Shown here: in pieces, positions 40,301-52,400 of the stretch | Numbering within the stretch: position 1 is the stretch's first letter | How the letters are laid out: each line of letters starts with the position of its first letter | Origin: Balaenoptera acutorostrata | Taxonomy: Eukaryota; Chordata; Mammalia; Artiodactyla; Balaenopteridae | Assembly (NCBI RefSeq): GCF_949987535.1 | Contig: NC_080082.1 | Span: forward strand, 50,196,374 to 50,260,373 | Length of the DNA: 64,000 bases | Direction: 5' to 3' | The notes under the pieces: generated by a model | Told to the model about the DNA's origin: nothing | The model's input: the letters and a program-made list of their open reading frames with translations, nothing else | Database searches by the model: none | Program-made: the position numbers and the translations under genes

Positions 40301-41723
40301 CCAGAGCTGGCATCTAACCCCCTCCACCCACTTCTTGCTGCCTCCTGGGCTGTCTCACCCACCTCCAGTTTCAGTTTGTTTATCTGCTGACTATGCCCAC
40401 ATATCTGCCCCAGCCTTGGCCTCCATCTTGAGCCCCAGATCAAGGTTCAGTCTGCTTGTGCTTTCCTCATCACAGTCATGTTTCAGGCCTCCTAGATGCC
40501 TCTCCCTGGTTGCTTCACCCAGGCCCCTTCTACCTACCGGGTTCCACACTGGCCTCACATTTCCCCAAATTTGTACATCCTTTAGGGTCCCATCTCTTTT
40601 AGGCCCCACTGACCCCAGTCCCCAATCCAGAGCCCTTCTCTCTCTTCTCTGTACCTAGCACATGCTATTCTCTTGGCCCGAAACACTCCTACCTTTCTTC
40701 ACATACCTACCTAATTCTCTCCATCATTCCTCTGGTCTCAACTCAAACATTTCTGGTTCCAGAAAGCTCATGCTTCCCTCCTCGCAGCCCTGATCATTCT
40801 TTCTGTGTTTCACCTGTCATAGCCATGACCACTGTGAACTAGGCTTCCCCATGACAGTCTGAAGATTCCCCCATCGCTGTCCCAGTCACTCCGTGAACTT
40901 CCTCCATCACAACCCTGACCTTCCTGGCTCTATCTAGTGATTCATCATTTCTCCTTTGGCCTGGATCTCCATGAGGACAGGGCTAGGTCTATCCTAGTGA
41001 GAGATGTCTAGGCATGCAGCACAGGGCATGACACAGAATCAAAGCCTCAGGGCTGTTGGGCAAATGAATGAATGAATGTCTTCATCTCCATTTCTCTCTC
41101 TTGTTCCCTCTGCATCTCCTTCCACACCACCACCCCTCAGCAGGCCTATATCCTTCTGCCTCTGTCTTTCTCTGCCCATCTCCTTCTGTCCCTTCATCTC
41201 TTGTCACTGTTTTTCTGTGTCACTTTGCCCTTCTACCAGTCTATATGTCTCTGGGTCTCTGACTGCTCCTGTTTCTATCTTTTCGTCTCCCCCTAGGTCT
41301 GGCTCTATCTCAGTGTGTCTCTCCATCCGTGACCCTCACCCCGCTGTACCCTTACATACCTTACCAAGTCCCATTTTGTCCCCTCAGGACCCAACCAATG
41401 GTTACTACAAGGTCCGAGGAGTCAGTGTGAGCCTGAGCCTTGGAGAAGCCCCTGGAGGAGGTCTCTTCCTACCACCCTCCTCCCCTTTTGGACCTCCAGG
41501 AACCCCTACTTTCTATGATTTCAAACCACATCTGGGCATTGTCCCCCCCTGCAGATTATATAGAGCCCAGGCAGGTTATCTCACCACACCCCATCCTCGA
41601 GCTTTTACCAGCTACATCAAACCCACATCCTTTGGACCCCCAGATCTGGCCCCCAGCACTCCCCCCTTCCCATATGCTGCCTTCCCCACACCCAGCCACC
41701 CACGTCTCCAGACTCATGTGTGA
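34310..41723 (+). CDS. KIRREL2: KIRREL2 (NEPH3, filtrin), complete (15 coding exons)
   Basis: Immunoglobulin-superfamily adhesion protein of the nephrin/NEPH group, known from podocytes and pancreatic islets. Coding exons: 34310-34361, 34595-34744, 35357-35506, 35667-35827, 36211-36361, 36634-36739, 36856-37004, 37333-37460, 37552-37684, 37985-38085, 38248-38467, 38931-39035, 39336-39451, 39801-39866, 41388-41723. They total 2124 bases, 707 residues (human 708), all in phase with GT-AG introns. The order is a signal peptide ([17 protein letters not shown]), five Ig domains (Cys-Trp-Cys patterns), a membrane helix in exon 12 (about 507-528) and a cytoplasmic tail ending in THV, a PDZ-binding end. 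Exon 13 could instead start at 39351, also in frame. Head to head with NPHS1; APLP1 follows on the same strand. Confidence 0.97.
34443..34540 (+). repeat. MSR1-like decayed minisatellite units, KIRREL2 intron 1
   Basis: Two units around 'cagactcctagatctgaggg' and 'gggcttctggatctgagggc'. The same 35-40 base unit type recurs at 29955-30030, 36400-36575, 42830-43200 and 51650-51840, and in reverse at several other places. Confidence 0.55.
34920..35130 (-). mobile_element. Old L1 3'-end-like fragment, KIRREL2 intron 2
   Basis: Reversed L1 phrases: 'gtaacgactacccaggtcca', 'ccccagaagccctccttatt'. A short CA run follows at 35170-35184. Confidence 0.5.
35960..36205 (+). mobile_element. MIR-family SINE, KIRREL2 intron 4
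   Basis: Sense MIR: 'aggttcaaatcctggctcag', 'cctcagtttacttatctgta', 'ttgtgaggattaaataaagt', 'cctgacataaagtaagtact'. It ends right at the exon 5 acceptor (36211). Confidence 0.85.
38470..38925. repeat. Decayed short-unit repeat, KIRREL2 intron 11
   Basis: Variants of 'gagatccccaaac' and 'cctcaaac-tgagagacccc' recur about every 20-30 bases over the whole intron. No exon was found here. Confidence 0.6.
39925..40260 (-). mobile_element. CHR-type SINE, long form, antisense, KIRREL2 intron 14
   Basis: From a T-rich tail ('tttttggctgcgttgggtct') to the head 'cgccaccagagaagtccc'. It contains a repeated 'cagtagttgtgg' middle section (three times), so the body is longer than in neighbours. Confidence 0.9.
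40650..41070 (+). mobile_element. LINE2-like fragment, KIRREL2 intron 14
   Basis: L2 3'-end phrases: 'cctagcacatgctattctct', 'ctctggtctcaactcaaaca', 'ctccatgaggacagggctag', 'caaatgaatgaatgaatg'. Confidence 0.6.
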
Positions 41724-42351
41724 CATCTCTCCAACTGAAGAGTCCTGGGATCTTCAACTTGCCATAATGGATTGTCCTGATTTCTCAGGAACCAGAACAA
41801 GTTGGCGACCTTACTCTTCCAAAATTGAACATTGAGGGGAGGGAAAGATCGTTACAATTGTCTGGGTCATTGATACACAGTCAGCTCAGCCAAAGGGGAT
41901 GCCCCAAGTGGGAGCAAGAAGGCCACTGTGCCTACCTCTTCCCCTGTGTAAAAGAGAGTCAAGATGGCACATGGACCCTTTGCAGAGGGATGGGGGGACA
42001 GGGGGTGATGGGAGTTAGGGGCAGAGAAGGAAGTTGTTTCCAAACACTGAAAGAAGATAGTTCAAGATGACCACCTGCATTGAGAAGAAAGGCAACATAA
42101 GGCAGATTAAGATGGAGGACCTTTCCTGGCTTTCCCCAAGGGGCACTTGACTTCACCCACGGAATTGCAGCCAAAATGGCCATTCACTCCCTGGGAATCC
42201 AAGATGGTCACTATCTTGATTTTTTCAACCTTTCTTAAAGACCCTGGAAGAACTGGACCCAAGGAGTAAGGATAGGGTGAGAGCTTTTGTGGGGTTGGGG
42301 GGGGGGGTGAGGGGGTGGTGTTGGAATCTGAGAATGAGAATATTTATGTTT

Positions 42352-42357
42352 AATAAA
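42352..42357 (+). promoter_or_regulatory. KIRREL2: KIRREL2 polyadenylation signal (AATAAA)
   Basis: Canonical AATAAA about 630 bases past the KIRREL2 stop codon, and the first good signal after it. The stretch 41724-42351 is therefore the likely 3' UTR. Confidence 0.75.
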
Positions 42358-42379
42358 AAAAGTTGCAAAGTGAATGTCT

Positions 42380-43290
42380 TAGAGATTCTCCTGGCATTAT
42401 TACTGTCTATCAAAGAAGGGGTCCATCGAAGCTGCCCCAAGGCCCTTCTTCTTACCCTAGACTATGAAGTGCCTGTAGAAAAAACCATGAGCCACCCCCC
42501 AGCCCTTTGCTACCCATTGAGCACTCTAGGCTCTTTTAAGATACATCTACACAAACATACATGCACAGATGCACACACATGACAGGACTGCCCTAGTCAG
42601 CTTGGGGAAGACAATTCTACACTGCATTTTGAGGAGACAAAGAAGTAAGCCCTGAAGGGGAGGGGGCAAAGGAGAGGCTAGGGGTGGGAAAATAGAAATG
42701 CCCTGATCCTTACAGCAAGGATGGGGGTCAACTCTTATCTTGAGGTGCTGGCTACCTGACTCAGCTCATCCTCAAAGAAAGGTTCTGGGGGCTTTGGTTC
42801 ATGAATCCTTGATCTAGGAGTTAAAGGTCTAGATGACTGGGGGTCCTGGGAAGCAGAGCAGAAGGCCTGGACTCGTGGGTCTTAGGGAGAAAGGGCTGAG
42901 GGCTTGGTCTCTGGTCCTGAGAGAGAAGGTACCTGGGACCCAGACTCCTGGATCTGAGGGGGAAGGGGACTGGGTCTCAAGTGCTATGTTCTTGATTGGG
43001 GAAACTTTGGAGGCCTGTATTCCTGGGACCTCAAGAGAGGATTTGGGGGTGGGGGCCGCTCTCCAATGCTTGCATCCCTAGAAGAGAAGGGAGATGATTT
43101 GTGACTATCTGGGTCCGAGGGAGGGGAAAACTGGTGGTGAGAGTCTTGAGGGAGAACTCAAAATCCACAACCACGAAGCCCGGGACCCAGACTCCTGGCT
43201 AGGCCGTGCATGGGGTGGGACGCCTGGAATCTCAAGGCGGCGGAGGCCTGGCGCAGGCTCCCACCCGGGGTTTCCAAGCTTCTCCACTGT
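42380..43290. other. KIRREL2-APLP1 intergenic region
   Basis: No gene. From about 42830 to 43200 it holds several MSR1-like units ('ggcctggactcgtgggtctt', 'gacccagactcctggatctg'). Confidence 0.45.
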
Positions 43291-43485
43291 GCGCAGAGCT
43301 GCCACGCTATTGTCCTGGCCAGGAAGGCGGGGCCAGCGCGGGGCGGGGCTGGCGGCGCCGGCGCAGCCTGGGGGCGGTGGGAGGAGGAGGCGGCGGCGGC
43401 CGTGGCGCTGGGAGCTCCTGTCACCGCTGGGGCCGGGCCGGGCCGGGCGGAAGTGCTGGGGACGTGAGGGCGCGAGGGCCGGGAC
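43290..43485 (+). promoter_or_regulatory. APLP1: APLP1 CpG-rich promoter and 5' UTR
   Basis: Very GC-rich sequence with GC boxes ('ggcggggctggcggcg', 'ctgggggcggtggg') directly before the APLP1 ATG. No TATA box. This is the usual pattern of a CpG-island promoter. Confidence 0.65.
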
Positions 43486-46400
43486 ATGGGACCCGCCAGC
43501 CCCGCCGCTCGCGGTCTGGGCCCGCTGCCGCTGTTGCTGCCACTATTGCTGCTGCTTCTGCGCGCGCAGCTCGCCGTCGGGAGCCTGGCCGGTGGGAGTC
43601 CCAGCGCTGCCGAGGTGAGGCCCGGCCGGGTCCAAGGGGATGGGGGAAGGGGCGGGACCGGGCCTCTGGACCCCGATGCGGACAGGTCCAGAGCAGAAAG
43701 CGCAGTCTTTCCAGCTAGGTGGCTGGCCTGCCCGGCGCCGCTAACTGCACTAGGCATTCAGAAAACCGTAAGTCCAGGCCCCATCTCCCTCATCATCTGT
43801 CGTCCCAGTCCCCTCCAGCCCCCAGCGTAGGAACTGGCTTTTCCAGAGCCCCTGGTCCCAGAAGTCCAGCCCCCTCAGACCCTCTCGACCTAGGTGACTC
43901 AGCCCCAGACCCTTCCCACCTGAACAGGACCCACCAGGCAGCAAGGCACCTACAGCCAAGAATCCGGGCCCCCTGCATCCTCTGGACCCATATGAGGCCT
44001 CCCGCAAGGCTCCTAGGACCCAGAAGTCTAGGCCTCCAGCCACCGCCCCCCAACCCAGGATGTAGCTCTACATCCCTCAAGGACTTGGTGTCCAGGCCTG
44101 CAGGGCCCTGAAGCCAGGCCTTGTGGTCTTTGCACCCGAGAATGCTAGCATGAGCTAGGGATGGAGGGAGGAGGGGCCAGAACGCCTGGGTTCTGACCTC
44201 CTCCCCCGCCATTCAAGTTTAACCCTTTCAGCTCTAGTGCGGCTGAGCTGGGGTGAGGGCGGAGCCTGTCTCCGCGGCAACAAGGCCGCGAGAATCCCGG
44301 GGGACCCGGGTCGCCATAGCAACGGCAGAGCTGGGGCGCCCCCGCCCTGTGGGAGCTGTTTCCCGGGGAACCGAACCTCTATGGAGGCGGTGCGCGGTGC
44401 TTGGTGGAGGGGGCTGGTGCTGGGGGTGTGAATATCTGGGTCCTAGGGAGCAAAGGACAAGGGGATTCACATGCCTGCGTCCCCCGTGCCCTCGCTGACC
44501 CCTCCGTCCCCACCCCCAGGCCCCAGGGTCTGCTCAGGTGGCTGGACTATGCGGGCGCCCAACCCTTCACCGGGACCTGCGTACCGGCCGCTGGGAACCA
44601 GACCCACAGCTCTCACGACGCTGTCTCCGGGACCCGCAACGCGTGCTGGAGTACTGCAGACAGGTAGGCGGGACCTACAGGGAGAGGCGTGGCCAGCAAG
44701 AAAGGGGATCCAACTTGGGGCCGGGTCGCGCGTGAGAAGCTAGTCGTGCAAAGGCAAGGTCCAGGGAGATGAGGGATCCAAGAAGGCATGGGAAACTAGG
44801 GGACGTGGCCAACAAAGAGGTGAAGTTAGGATAGGACAGGACCTGTTTTTGAAAACTAGGTCAGGAAAGGGGAAGAACCGTGCAAAGACGGTCCGCTGAG
44901 GAAAGTGTCCAGTGAAGAGACGGAGTTTAGCACTAATGTGGTGGACTCCTTAAAAAGCAGGTGTAGGTGGGCATGACCAAAGGAGACGCGGGGCTAAGAC
45001 AAAAAGACTTTTGGACCGGCGTGACTGGGAACGGGGTGGAACCCAATGGGAGAGTGGAAAGCTAGGAGGCGTGGCTATGAAAGCAGGTCTAACACAAAGA
45101 GAAGGCATACTTACTGAGAGGCCAGAGAGAGAGCCGAGGCTTAACGAAGGGAGGAATCTATGGGGAGATAAACCTGATAGGGGGAAGGGGCAGAGGCGAC
45201 TACAAGAGAGGTGGGCTTAGAGGGATTGAGTTTTTGGGCAATGGAGGGACCTTCGTAAAGAAACTGGACAGGCAAAGGGGCGGAGCCTAAGGATGGCGTG
45301 GCTTAAGGGAGAGGTACTAGGGGGCGTGGCCAATGGGCTTGAGGGGCTTAGATATCTAAGACCTGTTCTACAGAGAAGCAGGGCCTAGGGAGGAGAGGTC
45401 CTTATGAATACTAGAGACTTGAAAAGGGACATGGCCAGTGCAGAAGCGCAGGCGGGGCCGTGGGTTGATCACCCCCACCCGGTGCCCCCAGATGTACCCG
45501 GAGCTGCAGATTGCACGTGTGGAACAGGCAACGCAGGCCATCCCCATGGAGCAATGGTGCGGGGATGCCCGGGGTGGCCGCTGTGCCCACCCCCACCACC
45601 AGGTTGTGCCTTTCCGCTGCCTGGGTGAGTCACAGGCTGGGGGAGGGGAACGGAAGGAGGGGGGTCTCCGAGGGGTGAGATTCTGGCCCTGGTTTCAGGC
45701 TCACATTAGGGAGCTGGATGCCTGGGTCCAGAGTGGGACAGAAAAGCCTATGAGGATAAGAGATCTGGATTCTGAGGAGGGTAGGGCTAGTGGCTGTGGC
45801 AGTGTCTCACATCGATGCCCCCCATTTGCCAGAGGGTGAATTTGTGAGCGAGGCCCTGCTGGTGCCTGAAGGCTGCCGGTTCTTGCACCAGGAGCGCATG
45901 GACCAGTGCGAGAGTTCAACCCGGAGGCGTCAGGAGGCACAGGAGGTCAGGACCCAGCCCACTAGTCCTCACCCCCCCAGAACCCAGGGGTCCAGTCCTC
46001 TAACACCATCCTCCTCCAGAACCCAAGAGTCTGGGCCTCAGCCCTCTCTTCCCAATGGGACAGAATCAGGAATCTAGGCTCCCAGCCCCATCAGCCCCCA
46101 AGACCCAGGCATCCAGGCTCCCCCTCTACCCTCTGTTACCCCACAGTCCTGGCATCTGGGCCCACTCTTCCCGCAGGCCTGCAGCTCCCAGGGCCTCATC
46201 CTGCATGGCTCGGGCATGCTTTTGCCCTGTGGCGCGGATCGGTTCCGAGGTGTGGAGTATGTGTGCTGCCCCCCTCCAGTGACCCCCAACCCGTCTGGGA
46301 CAGCAGTTGGGTGAGTGGGAGGGAAGCCTCCATGCCCAACCCAAGGCTCCTGAGGCAGGAGATGGAAGCCTGGGGGCCTGGGCCCAGGTTCTTATTGCCT

Positions 46401-49400
46401 TGGGTCTTCTGCTCCCTCAGTGATCCTTCCACTCGGTCGTGGCCTCCCGGGGGCAGAGTTGAGGGGGGTGAGGATGAGGAAGAGGAGGAATCCTTCCTAC
46501 AGCCAGTAGATGATTACTTTGTGGAGCCCCCACGGGCTGAAGAGGAAGAAGAGGAGGAAAGAGTCCCACCCTCAAGCTCCCATACCCCTGCAGGGGTCAG
46601 CAAAGGTGAGGCAGGCTCTGAACCCCCAGCCCCCTCCACCCTGGGGGGAAGATGATTTAAGGGAGCCTTGGTATAGGGGCTTCTTTGGGAGGGACCTGTT
46701 GGGGAGAAGCCCTGTTTGGGGAAATGGGAGGGATGGGAATGGCTTTGAATAAAGTAGAGGTGGAAGGGGCAGCCTGTGAGGAATGAAAAGGGGGAGGGTG
46801 GTTTGGAGGTACCCGGAAGTGGAGGAGTCATTTGGTAGGTCTGAAGGATTATTGGGGGGAAAGCTTGGAGGATAGTGTAATGGATTCCTAAGCTTTACAA
46901 GAACAGGCCCAGTTCAGAACCACATTTCGCATGATGCCAGGCAGCAGCTATGGCTGAAGTGAACACATGAGGGTCTCCAGAGCGCTCTAGGAAATGCAGT
47001 TCTCTGGGAAGGGAAGGAGACCTGGAGCTGGGCTTCTGGCTGACTCCCTGGTTCCTGGCCTTGCAGTGACTCCCACCCCGAGGCCCACAGATGGTGTGGA
47101 CGTGTACTTTGGCATGCCTGGAGAAATCAGCGAGCATGAGGGGTTCCTGCGGGCCAAGATGGATCTGGAGGAGCGCAGGATGCGTCAGATTAACGAGGTG
47201 ATGGTGCTGGGGGCCCCAGGATCCCCCATGACACAGAGCTCCCTAAATACCAGGAAATTCCTCAGGGACACATTGAGACTACCTCTAAAGAGTCCCAAAG
47301 TCCCATTAACCCCCCAGTCCTCAACACCACCCCTAAGATGACCAGGGATCTCTGACCCACCTAGAATCCCACTGAGATGCCACCAGATTCTATGGAAACT
47401 CTGATGCATGGTCCTCTTCCACTTTAAATTCCTTCTGAATCCTCTCTCTTGGGAATCCAAGAGGCAGGGAGACTTAAGGGATCTGGAGACTCTGAAGAAG
47501 GATAGGGGCAGGGGGAGACTCACTGGGTAGAGCAGGGTGGATTCTAGGATCCTGAAGCTCCACTTGTCCCCAGGTGATGCGTGAATGGGCCATGGCGGAC
47601 AACCAGTCCAAGAACCTGCCTAAAGCCGACAGACAGGCCCTGAATGAGGTAGGACAACCTCCAGAGTGTCCTACTCAGGCCTGTCCACTACCTGGGGCAC
47701 ACTGGGTCTCAGCCTGGCTAAGGCTTTGTCTGGCCTCATCCAGTTTCACGCCTTCCTACTTGAATGGGCCTCTCCGGGCCCCACCCTTACACTCAGCTCG
47801 GCCCCTCTTGGCCTACATCCAACCTGACTTCGCTTTCCTCCTCTTCCCACTGGCTATGTTTTGCCCTGTCTTAACTTGATCCTAACCTCTGAGGGCTGGC
47901 TCTGGAGGCCTCTCCCAAGCTGGGCCCCTGCAGACACAGCCAGGTCCTTCTCAGCCTCTCTTTGATGCTCGGCCCTGCTCCCTGACTCTGATCCTGCCCC
48001 TCTAATCTCCCTTTTACTCAGTCCCTCCTCAGCAGTCCCAACCTCATGAATCTCTGACCTACCTCTCTCAGCCTCACTTTAGTACAGCCCTACCCTGTGT
48101 AGACCCCACTCAGTTGAGCCCCATTACTTGACTCGTGCTCCTACCCAGCTCAGTCTTATTTAGTTACAGCCTGTCTCCAGTGGGTCCTGCCCAGGCCTGA
48201 GCCCTACCCTTCCTACAATACTTGGCTCCTTTCATCTCAACACAGGCCAGCTCTTTTCCTAGATTGTTCCCACCCATGTAGTGAACACCTTCAGCGGGAC
48301 TCCCGGCAGGCCTAGCCCTGCCCCCACTCTACCTGGCCCTGCAGCCCCAGCTCCACCAGTCAGTCTCCTGTCATCTAGTCCCACCCCAGGTTGACTCTGC
48401 CCGGGCCTGGATCCACTGCACGCCTCCCTCTCCGCCGCCACTTGACCCTCTAGCCCTACCTTTCCAGACTGCCTTTGACCCAGGTTTCACCCCACTGCGC
48501 CTCTCCTGACCCTGTGCCCACCCCCTCGCCAGCACTTCCAGTCCATTCTGCAGACCCTGGAGGAGCAGGTGTCTGGTGAGCGGCAGCGCCTGGTGGAGAC
48601 GCATGCCACCCGAGTCATCGCCCTTATCAACGACCAGCGCCGGGCTGCCTTGGAAGGTTTCCTGGCGGCACTGCAGGGGGATCCGCCTCAGGTGCGGGAG
48701 CCGTGGGGGCAGAGGGCAGTGGGTGGAAAGGGCTGGGGCAGGCCTGGGCAGCCTTCATCCCTTCCACAGCCAGAGCGAGTCCTGCTGGCCCTGCGGCGCT
48801 ACCTGCGAGCAGAGCAGAAGGAGCAAAGGCACACGCTGAGGCACTACCAGCACGTGGCTGCTGTGGACCCCGAGAAGGCCCAGCAGATGCGCTTCCAGGT
48901 GCTCAGACTCTTCCAGCTCCCGAGTACTCAGCTGCCCCTCAGACCCCGGCCTCTTGGACCCCATCCCTCAAACTCTTCTCTTGCCCCTCATACCCTCTTT
49001 CCATCCCTGGAACCTCCTTCCTATCCCTGGAACCGCCCCCCGTTCTGTGCTTGGGACCCATTCCAGTCCCTCAGATCCTTACTTCCTGACACTGGAATGC
49101 TGCCTCCCCAACCCCTGTGCCTTTGACCCCTTTCTTGAATTCCCACTCTCTGTCCCTTGACCCCACTTCTTGTCCCCTGGATTCTTACTTCCTTTCCTAG
49201 AATCCCCCTCCTGTGCCTTGAACCCTGTTCCTGTCCCTCAACTCTCCTTTTTCCCTAACCCCACTTGTTCTCCCTGGAACCCTTGTTCTGTGCCCTCAGA
49301 TCCTAATTCCTGTTTCTTGGATGTCCTCTTCCTGTCCAAGAAGACTCCATTCTATGCTCTTGAACTCCAAGTCTTGTCCTTGAACCACATCATTTCTATA

Positions 49401-52400
49401 TGACCCTCCAATTCTACTTCCTTCTTCAGAACCTCCTCAAGCCTCACTTCCTATTCCTCAGACCCTACTCTCTGCCCCTCCTACCCACTTACCATCTTCT
49501 ATACCATATTCCTTGTACCCTATACTTACCTTGTCTCCTGTGCCCCACCTTTCCTAGCAACTACTCCTTTTCCTTCTTCCTTACTTTCTTTCCCAAGACT
49601 CTCACAGCCTGTCTTCTGTACATCTTTTCCTTTTCATTGTATTCCACTTCTCCTTCTCCAATTTCCTTCCTCCCATGGCCAAGTTCCTGGCCCTTGTACC
49701 CTACTTCCTGTCCATTGTATGTGCTAATTTTGCTTGGACCCTCTTGACCTTCCTCCTTCACCCTGCCTCCGTTTCCCCATCTCTAGCCTGCACTGCTCAG
49801 TTCATCCCTCATACTCACTCCCCCACAGGTGCAGACTCACCTTCAAGTAATCGAGGAAAGGATGAATCAGAGCCTGGGGCTGCTTGACCAGAACCCCCGC
49901 CTGGCTCAGGAGCTGCGGCCCCAGATCCGTGAGTGCCCAATCCTGACCCCCAGCCTTTGACTCCCCTGCCATTTCAGCTATCTATTCCTGTGTAACAAAC
50001 TCCAAAACTTAGTGGCTTAAATCAACCATTTTCTTTTCTTTTCTTTCTTTCTTTCTTTCTTTTTATTTTTGAGTTTGGAAAACCAAGGTTTATTCCAGTC
50101 TTTCTTTAAAAATGGTCCACAGTCCTTCAAGGACCTTCATTAGCATCACTTGAAAAGTTTGTTAAAAATGCAAGTTTAGGGACCTCACTCCACACCTATT
50201 GAATCAGAATCTTTTGAGACATGGATGGAAAATTTGCATTTAACAACTTCTTTGAGTAATTCAAATGCACACTGAGGATAGGAAATCTTCATCTTCTGGT
50301 CATAGGACAGCATGTACCAGGTGTTATAGCTGTATTAAATCAACCGTTTTCATTGCTCATGATTCTGCCGTCTGCTCTGGGTTCTGCTGGGTGCTTCTTC
50401 TGCCGGTCTTGTCAGTAGTCAAGCGTGTCACTACATTTGGCTAGCAGGTCAGCTAAGGGCTGGGACTCTGGCACAAATGAGCCTCTCTTCCTCTCTATGT
50501 AGGCTCAGGGCCTCTCTTCTCCATGGCGCCCCTCCACGTGGTCTCTCCAACAGGGGAGCTGGACTTCCTACATGGTGGTTCAGGCTCCCCATACCGTGCA
50601 AGTGGAAACTGCCAGGTCTTCTTAAGACTTGGTCCCACCTTCTATTGGTTAAAGCAAGTCACAAACCCAGTCCAGATTCAAGCTGCAGGGCCTTCACAAA
50701 AGCATGAATACCAGAAAGTGTGACCCCCAGATCTACCGTGACTTCCTCCTGGATGTCCCATGCCAAACCCTAATTCTCCTGCCTTTAAGGAGGCTGTTCT
50801 CTTGAACTTCAACCTCCATCCTCCAACACGCAGCTCCACTTCCCCAGGTCACACGTATGGCTCCCCCCCAGTCACTCTATTGTTAGGATGCCATCCATTC
50901 GCCCATTTTTGTTTTGTGGATCCCCATGCTCACAACCTCACCACCTTTCTGCATGTTCCCCTCAGAGGAACTCCTCCATTCTGAACACCTGGGCCCCAGT
51001 GAATTGGAAGCCCCTGCCCCGGGGGGCAGCAATGAGGACAAGGGTGGGCTGCAGCCCCTGGATTCCAAGGATGGTGAGTTAACCCAAATATACATAATCC
51101 CAGACTTTGGGGTACAGGCCCCCAACCTCAATTCTAATCCCCTAAAATCTGGGGGTGTCTTAGCCACCACAGTGAGCGGAAGAGGGTGGGAAGGAATGTC
51201 TGAGGTTGTAGAGGCCTCTGTAGGGTCCTCGATCCTCCTTCCTCGGCCCCTGGGAGGGGGCTTCCCCACACTATCTTTGGTGATGCTCTCCTCTCTTCAC
51301 TGTTCCACCTGTCTTGCCTCCTCTGGCTGCCAGCAGACACCCCCATGGCCCTTCCAAAAGGTGAGTATCTCACAGAGTAGCCCCCAGCCACCAAATCCCT
51401 CTGAGTCCTTGAGCCCAGAATGGAAAAGGGCCCGTACACGGGGAACCCCAGGCCTCCTGGGATGGAGTCTGGTGCCCCTTCTGACCCCCTCTTCAGGCGG
51501 GGGTAGCACCATTCTGGACTCTCAGGAATGAGATAGGATTTGGGGGGTAGGGTCCACAGAACAAGATGCTGCATCCTCTGGGAAAGAGAAGATGTCCCCC
51601 CTGGAGCAGTATGAACGAAAGGTAAGTTAGTCGGACCCGCGGGCACCGGAGGGAGGATGGGCCAGGGGGCCTGGACTCCTAGGTCTGAAGGAGGAGGTGC
51701 TAGGGGTTTGGGTTCCTTGGCCTCAGAGGAAAGAAGGGACTGAGGACATGGACTTCAGGGTCCTAGGGAAGAAGAGGGCTGCGGGATGCCCTCTTGGGGC
51801 CCAGGGGAGGGGGAGGCAGGGGCCCAGACTTCTGGGTCCCTGACACCTCCTGCTTCCCCAGGTGAATGTGTCTGTTCCAAGGGGTTTTCCTTTCCACTCA
51901 TCGGAGATTCAGAGAGATGAGCTGGTAAGAGGAGGAATATTCTGGGTACTTAGGGGAAGAGGTCAGAGGTCAGTGGCTAGGCTGTGACTCCCAAAGCCGC
52001 ACAGGGCCCTGGTGAGCCTCCAAGATGACCCCGGCCCCACCTCCTCTCCCTGCAGGCACCAGCTGGAACAGGCATGTCCCGAGAGGCTGTGTCTGGTCTG
52101 CTGATCATGGGAGCGGGTGGCGGCTCCCTGGTCATCCTCTCCATGCTGCTCTTGCGCAGGAAGAAACCCTACGGGGCTATCAGCCATGGAGTGGTGGAGG
52201 TGAGAGGCAGAGACCTGGAATGCGGAGGACTTCCAGAGCCTGGGAGTAGAGGGGCTGTGAGGTCTGCGGTCAGGTCCCTGTGGCCCACTCCGCCTCCCCT
52301 GCCCCTGTTGCAGGTGGACCCCATGCTGACCCTGGAAGAGCAGCAGCTGCGTGAGCTGCAGCGTCACGGCTATGAGAACCCCACCTACCGCTTCCTGGAG

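Noticed and set aside
43158..43757. 199-residue minus-strand frame over APLP1 exon 1
   Set aside because: CpG-island antisense shadow; opposite to the certain APLP1 signal-peptide exon.
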